7,431 nt of DNA from assembly GCA_030655795.1 (NCBI GenBank), contig JAUSPJ010000153.1:1-7431 (forward strand), in the 5' to 3' direction. Below the pieces are notes generated by a model. That model was given only the letters and a program-made list of their open reading frames with translations. It made no database searches and had not been told where the DNA came from. Shown piece after piece: positions 1 through 6,586 of the stretch (its first letter is position 1; every line of letters starts with the position of its first letter). Made by a program: the position numbers and the translations under genes. Source of the DNA: Fidelibacterota bacterium. Lineage in GTDB: Bacteria > Fidelibacterota > UBA2242.

Positions 1-837
1 ATATTTAAAAAGAAGGGTCAAATCATTGCGCTCTTTCCCGCCGCCGAGAGAATTCTGGACGGTGAAAAAGTGCTGCATTCCCATCCGGGCGCCAGCTACG
101 GCGGATTTGTTTTTGAAAAATTGGGATACGGCGACGCCGATGAAATTTTGGAACTCTTCGAATCCTACTGCCGTAAACAGGGTTTTCAGCGGGTTTTTTA
201 CATTCCCACTCCGGCGCTTTATTTTAAGCATTATGACGAAACCATGGAATATGCCCAGTTATGGAAAAAATACACCGTCGTTGAGGATTATATTTCCAGT
301 TTTATTGATTTATCCGGCGATCAGGAGGATGTTTTTAACCGCATGGACAAACGTAAACGGCGCTACGTGCGGCGGTTGCAGAAAGATCCGGATATCCGTC
401 TGGAATGGAATAAAAATTACGACGAATATTATCCGATTCTGGTCTGCAACAAAGCCAAACACAAGGTTACACCGACCCATTCTCTTGACGAACTGAAAAA
501 ACTCGACCGGCTTTTCCCCGGACAGTTGAACCTGCTGATGTGTTATTACAAAGACAAACCTATTGGCGGAACATTGAATTTTACGGCGAATTCGCGGGTA
601 GTTATCATTTTTTATAATATGATCGACGATAATTATCAGGAGCTGCAACCGGCTTCGTTGCAAATCTGGGAAACCATGCGCTGGGCCCATGGAGCGGGAT
701 TTAAGTATCTCGATTTCGGAGTATCACAATTACCCCTGGCTGAAAATCCGTTGACTCCCAGCAAGTCGCTGATTCTTTTCAAGGAACATTTCGGCAGCCG
801 GAATATGATTCGAAAAGCCATGGAAAAACGGTTCTGA
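1..837 (+). CDS. FemAB/GNAT-like acyltransferase (Acetyltransf_6 type), 5'-truncated
   Basis: The frame is open from base 1 with no stop, giving 278 visible codons, so the start lies left of the window. A GTG at 70 is an internal codon, because residues upstream of it (IIALFPAAE) already look like the end of a typical FemAB/GNAT N-terminal strand. Seen: the segment HPGASYGGFVF, usual in this family; a basic helix KRKRRYVRRLQKD; and a C-terminal block with KPIGG, YLDFGVS and FKEHFGS, matching the family signature '..iaG.l.f...lDfG.s...FKe.FG'. Known of the family: FemAB and its GNAT-like relatives transfer aminoacyl or acyl groups, and versions occur in many exopolysaccharide clusters. Inferred: it decorates an amino sugar or peptide of the glycan made here. 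The stop lies 11 bases before the flippase gene, so the two are co-transcribed. The donor and acceptor cannot be read from the sequence. Family members usually exceed 300 residues, so perhaps 50-70 residues are missing. Confidence 0.85.
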   Translation: MFKKKGQIIALFPAAERILDGEKVLHSHPGASYGGFVFEKLGYGDADEILELFESYCRKQGFQRVFYIPTPALYFKHYDETMEYAQLWKKYTVVEDYISSFIDLSGDQEDVFNRMDKRKRRYVRRLQKDPDIRLEWNKNYDEYYPILVCNKAKHKVTPTHSLDELKKLDRLFPGQLNLLMCYYKDKPIGGTLNFTANSRVVIIFYNMIDDNYQELQPASLQIWETMRWAHGAGFKYLDFGVSQLPLAENPLTPSKSLILFKEHFGSRNMIRKAMEKRF

Positions 838-848
838 TCTGAGATAAT

Positions 849-2294
849 ATGGCTGCAAATATACGCTCACTGACCAAACAGACCCTCGTTTACGGATTCG
901 GAACCGTGGCGACCCGTTTTATTACATTTTTACTGCTGCCGGTTTATACAAATGTCCTGGCGCCGGCGGATTACGGTTTGGCAATTCTTGTTTTCGCATT
1001 TACGGCATTCATGAACCATATTTACAATTATGGTCTCGATTCCGCATTCATGCGCTATTACGAAGATAAGGAATTCAACACCAAACGCGGCAATGTCCTG
1101 TCGACTGCAACCTGGATGACATTGTTAAGCAGCGCAATTCTATCGCTACTTATATGGCTCGCCCGAAGACCGATTGCCAACCTGCTTTTACCGGGTTCAA
1201 ATCAGCAGCTGTTCATCAGTTATGCCGCCGCAATTCTTTTTTTCGATTGTATCACCAGGGTGCCTTTTGCGCTCCTGCGGACAGAGGGGAAACCCTTCAC
1301 CTTTCTTGGGGTTCGACTGATAAATGTATTAATTACTCTCGGTCTGAATGTCTACCTGGTGGGTGTCCGTAAAGTCGGCGTGATCGGAATTTTTCAGAGC
1401 AATATTATCGCGTCCGCCGTGACGTCTGCAATTCTGTATTTTTTACTGATGTCCCGACTGCAAAAAACATTTAGCGGATCACTGGCTCAGGGAATGATGC
1501 TTTTCGGATTGCCCTTTGTACCGGTCGGTCTGGCGACCGCCGCCATGGAAATGATGAACCGCTATATTGTGGAAAGCTATCTCGGTTTAGCCGCGGTTGG
1601 CATATTCAGCGCCGGTTATAAACTTGGTATCTTCATACTTCTGGTATCCACTGCCTTTTTCTATGCCTGGCAGCCCTTTTTCCTCAAAGCCGGCCCCGGC
1701 GAAGCATCAAAAATTCTGTTTGCCAGAATACTCAAATATTTTACTCTGGTCGCTTTGATGTTCTGGGTGACGCTCACATTATTAATGAATGAAATCGTCC
1801 ATTTTCATATCGGCAATGTCAACCTGATCGGCCCGGAATACGCCGGTTGCGAACCCATGATTCCCTGGATCTTACTGGGTTATGTTTTCCAGGGAATAAA
1901 CTTAGTGTTTTTACCGGGTATTTATTTCCAGAAAAAGACCCGGTATATGGCATATAATACGATCCTGGCGGCAACTGTAAATATCATCGCTAATTTTATT
2001 CTCATTCCCGTCTGGGGTATTGTGGGCTCGGCGATTGCCGCTACCATCGGGTATATTACTCAGGCAACTTCAACTTATTATATATCTCAAAAACTGTATA
2101 AAATTCCATACGATTATCCCAGGTTTTTTCTGATTATCGGCCTGGCATTGCTTTTCGGTTTTTCCAACTATTTCTTCCACTTCACGTTGCCAACCCGACT
2201 GATTCTGATCGTCGCGTTCCCGGTTACGCTCGGTCTGTTTCGCTTCTTTAAAAAAGAGGAGTTTAATTCTCTGAAATCGCTTTTCCCCTTTTAA
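849..2294 (+). CDS. Wzx-like lipid-linked oligosaccharide flippase (MOP/MATE superfamily)
   Basis: This is a 481-residue, strongly hydrophobic inner-membrane protein with about 12-14 predicted membrane segments, the usual size for the polysaccharide biosynthesis (Wzx/RfbX) family. Residues 7-50 show the characteristic opening: a short polar helix, then a long hydrophobic stretch ending LLLPVYTNVLAPADYGL. Around 237-260 is the internal hallmark with NRYIVESYLG and VGIFSAGYKLG, followed by FYAWQPFFLK near 271-280, matching the second bundle of this family. A second repeat-like region near the C-terminus (NIIANFILIPVWGIVGSAIAA is close to the family's 'N..lN..LIP.yGi.GAA.At') supports the call. 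Known role: it moves undecaprenyl-linked glycan units from the cytoplasmic to the periplasmic face. ATG 849 is chosen because it gives the family's N-terminus directly; GAG at 841-843 is at most a partial ribosome-binding site. It sits between an acyltransferase and glycosyltransferases, as expected for a Wzx-dependent locus. Substrate specificity cannot be predicted. Confidence 0.92.
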   Translation: MAANIRSLTKQTLVYGFGTVATRFITFLLLPVYTNVLAPADYGLAILVFAFTAFMNHIYNYGLDSAFMRYYEDKEFNTKRGNVLSTATWMTLLSSAILSLLIWLARRPIANLLLPGSNQQLFISYAAAILFFDCITRVPFALLRTEGKPFTFLGVRLINVLITLGLNVYLVGVRKVGVIGIFQSNIIASAVTSAILYFLLMSRLQKTFSGSLAQGMMLFGLPFVPVGLATAAMEMMNRYIVESYLGLAAVGIFSAGYKLGIFILLVSTAFFYAWQPFFLKAGPGEASKILFARILKYFTLVALMFWVTLTLLMNEIVHFHIGNVNLIGPEYAGCEPMIPWILLGYVFQGINLVFLPGIYFQKKTRYMAYNTILAATVNIIANFILIPVWGIVGSAIAATIGYITQATSTYYISQKLYKIPYDYPRFFLIIGLALLFGFSNYFFHFTLPTRLILIVAFPVTLGLFRFFKKEEFNSLKSLFPF

Positions 2295-2299
2295 TTGAT

Positions 2300-3427
2300 A
2301 TGAACGAAACTCATACGATCTGCCATATAACCCTCGGCCACAATCCCACAGATGACCGGATTTTTTATAAAGAGATTCTGTCTTTAAAGAAAAGGTATGA
2401 GAAAATCGCCCTGGTGGCACCAGACTTCAATCCGCCCGACCCCAAATACAATATTGATTATAGGGCTTTTCCTGACGGTGGTTTTATTAAGAAATTATGG
2501 AATGCCTATAAATTGGCCAAACAGGTAAAAGCCGACTTGTACCATTTTCACGAATTCGAATTTTTGCCCTTTGCCCTGTTTTTAAAATTTAAATACAAAC
2601 GCAAAGTCATCTATGATGCTCACGAAACTATCTTCTGGTTTTTCATCGATTTCTCCCGGCATTCCAAATGGATTACAGTTTTTCCCGCGTTAATTGCCCA
2701 TACTATGGAGCTGGTCTGTGCGGCCTTTATGGATTATATCGTTGCCACCATCTTTGTGGCGCCGTGGTTTCGCACATTTAAAAAACGCTTCGCCAAGATT
2801 TATAACTACCCGGTTTTATCCTTTTTCGGAAATCAATTAGCGGATGTTGGCCGGCAGTCCAGACCGATCATCCTGTACCATGGGCAGCTGGTTCCGGCCC
2901 GCAAAATTGACTTAATGATATCGGCAATTAAATATGTCAAACCGAAATTTCCGGATGCAAAACTATTGATTGTAGGCAATATACAGGAGGAATACAAATC
3001 TCAATTGGACCGGCTTATTAACGAAAACCGTCTACAGGACGTTGTGGAACTTCGGCCGCCGGTTCCTTATGAATCCATTCCCGATTTACTGCGTACTGCC
3101 TGTATCGGATTTTCTTCCCTGACACCCAATGAATATTTCAGGCATTCACTGCAGATTAAGCCCTTTGAATTTATGGCAATGGGAATACCGGTTTTGGGTT
3201 GCCGGGTTCCATCCATTGAATTTTATGTGGAACAGACCGGGGCTGGAGTCATTGTCGATCCGGTTACACCGGAAAATCTCGGTAATATTATCAACGATCT
3301 TTTAGATTACCCGGAAAAACGCATTGAAATGGGCATCAAGGGATGCAAAGCCGTCACTGAAAAATACAACTGGAACGTCATGGAAAAACGACTTTACACA
3401 ATTTATGAAAAGCTGCTGAAATGTTGA
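2300..3427 (+). CDS. GT-B fold glycosyltransferase, family 4-like
   Basis: A 375-residue protein with two Rossmann-like halves. The N-terminal acceptor domain has HNPTDDRIFYKE (14-25), HFHEFEFLP (82-90) and YDAHE (105-109), a pattern usual in GT4 enzymes of capsule and O-antigen clusters. A hydrophobic and aromatic stretch at about 111-150 suggests peripheral membrane contact near the lipid-linked acceptor. The C-terminal donor domain begins near YHGQLVPARKID (193-204), with Arg201 where donor-phosphate contacts usually lie, and holds KPFEFMAMGIPV (287-298) and GAGVIVDP (314-321). Glu290 matches the second Glu of the GT4 E-x7-E motif, while the first position is His282, a variation seen in part of this family. 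Role: transfer of one sugar from a nucleotide donor to the growing lipid-linked glycan in the cytoplasm. The ATG lies 5 bases after the flippase stop with no recognisable ribosome-binding site, and the end overlaps the next gene by 7 bases. The sugar and linkage are unknown. Confidence 0.9.
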   Translation: MNETHTICHITLGHNPTDDRIFYKEILSLKKRYEKIALVAPDFNPPDPKYNIDYRAFPDGGFIKKLWNAYKLAKQVKADLYHFHEFEFLPFALFLKFKYKRKVIYDAHETIFWFFIDFSRHSKWITVFPALIAHTMELVCAAFMDYIVATIFVAPWFRTFKKRFAKIYNYPVLSFFGNQLADVGRQSRPIILYHGQLVPARKIDLMISAIKYVKPKFPDAKLLIVGNIQEEYKSQLDRLINENRLQDVVELRPPVPYESIPDLLRTACIGFSSLTPNEYFRHSLQIKPFEFMAMGIPVLGCRVPSIEFYVEQTGAGVIVDPVTPENLGNIINDLLDYPEKRIEMGIKGCKAVTEKYNWNVMEKRLYTIYEKLLKC

Positions 3428-4503
3428 AAATCCTCTACATATCACCGGAAAATACCGTTGGTATTTTATCTTGCTGGAAAAAGGCCCACGAGCTCAATGG
3501 CAATCACTGCCGCTTTGTGACCTTTTACAGAACAGCGGCCGGATACGAAGAAGATATTTTACTGAATCTGCCTTTTATCGCTTCAAAGTCCTGGTATATC
3601 GGTTTCAGACGATGGATGATACGATCAATAGAAGGTCGGGAATCCTATACAAATCTGGAGGGCTATCCACCGGTCTGGAATCCTCCGGTCTGGCAAAAAA
3701 CGCTTTGGCGAATCCGGGAAATGCTCTGGCGCCCCAAAATAAACCGCGCCGTCCGGGATTATGGTCTGGAAGAATATGACATCTACCATTTTGAATGGGG
3801 CTTGGATTTTTACCGCAATGCCGAATTCGCCCAAAAAATGAAGGCCCGGGGTAAGAAAATCGTCTGCCACTTTCATGGTCAGGATTTGCGGAACCGGGGA
3901 GTTATCCCCGAAATGGATGCCATCAGCGATCTGAATCTGACCAACGAACTCGATCTTACCTATATGCACCCGAATCTGAATTACCTGTTTCTGCCCTACG
4001 ATGTCAGGGCCTTTGACGTAAAACAGTCCATCGGCGACCCGATTACGATTTGTCACGCCACTACAAACCGTATCATTAAAGGATCGGATCTCATCATAAA
4101 AACATGTCAGGAGCTGGAAAAGAGTCACGGCATAAAATTTATTCTCGTTGAAAACCAGCCCCATGAAAAAGTCATCGAATTAAAACGCCAGTCCGATATC
4201 TTTATTGATCACGTAGGCGAGTTGACCTGGGGGTATGGTATGAATTCCCTGGAATCGCTGTCCCTGGGAGTTGCCAGTGCGACATATTTGAACGAGACAT
4301 ACGAAAAATTCATACCCGATCATCCGTTTATAAATATCCGGCCCGACAATATAAAAGAAGTATTAGTCCATTATATTGAACACCCGGAATTAATTCTGCA
4401 AAAAGGTAAAGAGGGCAGAGAGTGGGTGGATAAATACCACGACTACCGTAATGTCATCCAGAATCTTTATGGTTATTACCGGCAAATCGGAGTGGACATT
4501 TAA
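3421..4503 (+). CDS. Divergent GT-B fold glycosyltransferase
   Basis: A 360-residue protein with recognisable but less canonical GT-B features. Seen: MLKILYISPENTVG at the N-terminus (first beta strand and loop); YDIYHFEWG (119-127), the usual 'D..H.h' strand; CHFHGQDLRNRG (149-160), a strong match to the 'HGsD.R' element of a subset of GT-B enzymes; CHATTNRIIKGSD (211-223), opening the donor domain with Lys220-Gly221 as the usual KG; DIFIDHVG (259-266); and GYGMNSLESLSLG (271-283), where Glu278 matches the second Glu of E-x7-E and Trp270 replaces the first. There is no signal peptide or membrane helix, so it is cytoplasmic. The start overlaps the previous stop by 7 bases (ATG inside the last codons), which implies translational coupling. 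A near-duplicate pentapeptide, PPVWN then PPVWQ, lies at 83-92. The glycosyltransferase call rests on motifs; the precise CAZy family, donor and acceptor are not evident. Confidence 0.82.
   Translation: MLKILYISPENTVGILSCWKKAHELNGNHCRFVTFYRTAAGYEEDILLNLPFIASKSWYIGFRRWMIRSIEGRESYTNLEGYPPVWNPPVWQKTLWRIREMLWRPKINRAVRDYGLEEYDIYHFEWGLDFYRNAEFAQKMKARGKKIVCHFHGQDLRNRGVIPEMDAISDLNLTNELDLTYMHPNLNYLFLPYDVRAFDVKQSIGDPITICHATTNRIIKGSDLIIKTCQELEKSHGIKFILVENQPHEKVIELKRQSDIFIDHVGELTWGYGMNSLESLSLGVASATYLNETYEKFIPDHPFINIRPDNIKEVLVHYIEHPELILQKGKEGREWVDKYHDYRNVIQNLYGYYRQIGVDI
3667..3696 (+). repeat. Two 15-base tandem units inside a glycosyltransferase gene
   Basis: Bases 3667-3681 and 3682-3696 differ at 3 of 15 positions and encode PPVWN then PPVWQ in frame (residues 83-92 of the GT-B protein starting at 3421). 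This looks like an old in-frame duplication in a loop of the acceptor domain. It could also be chance or selection for a Pro/Trp-rich acceptor-facing loop. Confidence 0.5.
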
Positions 4504-4505
4504 GT

Positions 4506-5564
4506 ATGCGTATCACTTTCATTTTACCCGGCTTTATATCAATCCCCATGGGTGGCGTGAAAGTTGTTCATGAGTATGCGAATCGTCTTTCAGAGAAAGG
4601 TCATAAAGTAACTCTTGTCTATCCGATTCAGATACAGACAAATCTCAGATATTATCTAAAAAAATTCCTGGTGCAACAGTACGATACATTTACTGGAAAT
4701 AACCGCGAATTGTATTACACGCCCGATCCCAAAGTAGCGGTACTTATCGTCAAAAATATCAGTGATAAATACATACCCGCTGGCGATGCCGTAATAGCAG
4801 TAGGCTGGCAAACCGCATTCGAGGTTAACAATCTATCGGATTATCATGGTAAAAAGTTTTATTTTTTACAGCATTTCGAAACTTATTTCAAGTCGAAAAA
4901 CCAGATACTGGAAACCTTCCGACTTCCCATGTTAAAAATTGCCATAGCACAATGGATTATCGACGAATTGAAAAAGATTGGCCAGAACGCAGAGGGGCCG
5001 GTGATGAATGCCATAGATCACCAAGAATTTTTCAATGATCCTGAGTTAACGAAACGGCCAAATGATATCATTGCCGTATATCACCATATGAACGTGAAAG
5101 GCCCTGAAGATTTAATCTTAACTCTTAAAACAATAAAAAACCAAAAAAATATTTCCGCGATTGTCGTTTCTTCCCGGAAACCAATTCACAGGTTTCCATC
5201 TTGGGTCCAAGTCATCGTCCGTCCCTCGATCATACAATTACGCAATTTGTATAACTCGTCCCGGATTTTTCTACATACCAGCCACAGTGAAGGCTGGGGC
5301 CTGCCGGTGATGGAAGCCATGGCCTGCGGATGTGCGGTTGTTGCAGCTGATAACAGGGGTGTACAGGAGTACTTAATTCACGAGAATAACGCATTATTGG
5401 TGCCTATCGGTGACACGGATGCTCTTACAGCCCAAGTGAATCACTTACTTAAAAACGATCAACACAGAAAATCACTGGTTGAAAACGGTTTAAAAACCAT
5501 TAACAAATTTTCCTGGGAATCATCAGTTACTATTCTCGAAAATATTTTAATCCGAAACACGTGA
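4506..5564 (+). CDS. GT-B fold glycosyltransferase, family 4 with intact E-x7-E
   Basis: A 352-residue protein. The N-terminus has MRITFILPGFISIPMGGVK (1-19), the glycine-rich first loop of GT4 enzymes, followed by a helix and the VTLVYP strand. Mid-protein FYFLQHFETYF (118-128) and VMNAIDHQEFF (166-176) resemble rhamnosyltransferase-like GT4 proteins, in which '.QhfE..f' and '.NgiD...F' are common. The donor domain shows a KG pair (198-199) and a complete motif, SEGWGLPVMEAMACG (261-275), with Glu262 and Glu270 as E-x7-E, then NRGVQEYL and NALLVPIGD. Role: a retaining sugar transfer onto the lipid-linked glycan in the cytoplasm; rhamnose is only a guess from resemblance. It starts 2 bases after the previous stop. 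A GGAG at 4489-4492 is 13 bases upstream, too far for a normal ribosome-binding site, so coupling from the upstream gene is more likely. The stop overlaps the start of the next gene. Confidence 0.93.
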   Translation: MRITFILPGFISIPMGGVKVVHEYANRLSEKGHKVTLVYPIQIQTNLRYYLKKFLVQQYDTFTGNNRELYYTPDPKVAVLIVKNISDKYIPAGDAVIAVGWQTAFEVNNLSDYHGKKFYFLQHFETYFKSKNQILETFRLPMLKIAIAQWIIDELKKIGQNAEGPVMNAIDHQEFFNDPELTKRPNDIIAVYHHMNVKGPEDLILTLKTIKNQKNISAIVVSSRKPIHRFPSWVQVIVRPSIIQLRNLYNSSRIFLHTSHSEGWGLPVMEAMACGCAVVAADNRGVQEYLIHENNALLVPIGDTDALTAQVNHLLKNDQHRKSLVENGLKTINKFSWESSVTILENILIRNT

Positions 5565-6499
5565 TGAACACCAAACACACGACTGTATCTATCATCATTC
5601 CCGCTTTCAATGCTACTGAGACCTTACCACGCTGTCTGGATTCGGTTCTTTACCAAAATTACCCGGCAGATAATATAAATATTCACATTGTCAATGACGG
5701 TTCAACCGACAATATAGATGATGTACTACAAAAATTTTCCTTACCCCGTCATTTTAAAATTCATACACATAAAACAAATCAAGGATTATCCGCAGCCCGA
5801 AATACGGGTATCACAAACTCTGGCGGCGAAATTATCATTTTTCTGGATGCGGATATGGAAGTGTCGCCCAACTTTGTTAAAAACCATGTGCAGATGCATA
5901 AAAGGTCCAATGTCGTCGGTGTCCTTTCGGCATTGCTACCCGCCCCGGAAAATCCTATTGATAAATATCAAAAATACCTTTATCGATCTAAGCGCGGTGC
6001 TCAAAAATACCCACCCCTGGCACCCCTGCCATTTCATGTATTTATTCTGGGCATTACGTCAGTTAAACGTTTCGCAATTTCTGAATCAGGCGGGTTTGAT
6101 TACAAAATTTCATCCTACGGCGGTGAGGACACTGAATTCGCTTACCGGCTCTGGCAGAAATATCCACAGGGTCTGTTTTACGCGCCGCATATAAAGGTCA
6201 TTCATCACCACTACCGCCCCTTCAACGAAGTTTTAAATAATGTCCGGACTTTCGGTCAAGATGTGGTCCCCTACCTGGTTCAAAAACACCCGGAATTTGA
6301 TAGATTGTATGGCTACTCCTTCATTTATCCACCTTCGACGCTCAGTGGATTACTTAAAAAAGTTGCTGGAACCGTCCTCAAATCTAAAATTACGTTTTCA
6401 ATTTTAAAACTACTCTATCATCTCTCCCCATATCCCATCTCCAACAGATTCATTCGCCTGTTATTGGCATCGGCGCTATGGCAGGGTATTGCCGGGTAA
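5564..6499 (+). CDS. GT-A fold glycosyltransferase, family 2
   Basis: A 311-residue family 2 glycosyltransferase (from the ATG). Seen in order: SIIIPAFNATETLPRCLDSV (9-28), the nucleotide-binding entry; VNDGSTDN (43-50), with Asp45 for the nucleobase; QGLSAARNTG (73-82); LDADMEV (94-100), with Asp95-x-Asp97 as the metal-binding DxD; GGED (186-189), whose Asp189 is the likely catalytic base; and HHHY (214-217) shortly after, a His cluster common in this family. The last 60 residues contain amphipathic and hydrophobic stretches that could touch the membrane. Role: an inverting transfer of a sugar to the lipid-linked acceptor; donor unknown. Start: the ATG at 5564 shares one base with the preceding stop (TGATG). 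A GTG at 5561 is directly in front and would give one more residue with a 4-base overlap; either is possible and there is no ribosome-binding site to decide. It is the last of the tightly packed genes. Confidence 0.93.
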   Translation: MNTKHTTVSIIIPAFNATETLPRCLDSVLYQNYPADNINIHIVNDGSTDNIDDVLQKFSLPRHFKIHTHKTNQGLSAARNTGITNSGGEIIIFLDADMEVSPNFVKNHVQMHKRSNVVGVLSALLPAPENPIDKYQKYLYRSKRGAQKYPPLAPLPFHVFILGITSVKRFAISESGGFDYKISSYGGEDTEFAYRLWQKYPQGLFYAPHIKVIHHHYRPFNEVLNNVRTFGQDVVPYLVQKHPEFDRLYGYSFIYPPSTLSGLLKKVAGTVLKSKITFSILKLLYHLSPYPISNRFIRLLLASALWQGIAG

Positions 6500-6534
6500 A
6501 AAAAATGATACGGTTCTGCAGCGATAAATTCTTT

Positions 6535-6540
6535 TATAAT
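6535..6540 (+). promoter_or_regulatory. Candidate -10 promoter box for the LD-transpeptidase gene
   Basis: A perfect TATAAT lies in the only intergenic gap, 46 bases before the ATG at 6587. At the expected 17-base distance upstream, the -35 region (GGTTCT at 6512-6517) is poor, so the call rests on the -10 hexamer alone in AT-rich DNA. If used, transcription would start near 6547, ahead of the inverted repeat at 6558-6574. If the host belongs to the Bacteroidota, whose promoters differ from TTGACA/TATAAT, this box may be meaningless. Confidence 0.35.
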
Positions 6541-6557
6541 CGTCTGGTTTTATCTAA

Positions 6558-6574
6558 TTTTACAGATTGTAAAA
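6558..6574. repeat. Perfect 7-bp inverted repeat, possible operator or leader hairpin
   Basis: TTTTACA, a 3-base spacer GAT, then TGTAAAA form a perfect inverted repeat. It lies just downstream of the candidate -10 box and 12 bases before the ATG of the LD-transpeptidase gene. The position suits a repressor operator, or a weak hairpin near the translation start. It is too AT-rich and lacks a following T-run, so it is not an intrinsic terminator. A palindrome of this size can occur by chance in AT-rich DNA, so function is inferred from location only. Confidence 0.5.
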
Positions 6575-6586
6575 ACTGAAATTTCT

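Noticed and set aside
70..72. GTG as the true start of the acyltransferase
   Set aside because: The frame is open to base 1 and the upstream residues match the family, while the region before 70 has no ribosome-binding site; the gene is truncated by the window.
26..496. 156-codon open frame in the +2 frame
   Set aside because: Overlaps the acyltransferase frame throughout and has no coherent domain pattern.
310..690. 126-codon open frame on the - strand
   Set aside because: Opposite the FemAB/GNAT-like gene, no recognisable motif; a shadow of the sense reading frame.
2070..2420. 116-codon open frame on the - strand spanning the flippase/GT junction
   Set aside because: Crosses two well-supported sense genes and encodes a low-complexity, charged sequence without motifs.
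3625..4164. 179-codon open frame on the - strand
   Set aside because: It lies wholly opposite the GT-B gene at 3421-4503, whose motifs are clear. Its translation shows no family motif, and it has no promoter or ribosome-binding context.
5718..6194. 158-codon open frame in another + frame
   Set aside because: Embedded in the family 2 glycosyltransferase gene, whose DxD and GGED motifs are intact in the other frame.
6505..6579. 24-residue ORF starting MIRFCSDKFF in the intergenic gap
   Set aside because: No ribosome-binding site, no similarity I recognise, and it runs over the putative promoter and the palindrome; best read as noncoding.
6558..6579. Intrinsic terminator after the glycan operon
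   Set aside because: The 7-bp stem is AT-rich with only one C:G/G:C pair and is not followed by a T-run, so it does not fit a rho-independent terminator.
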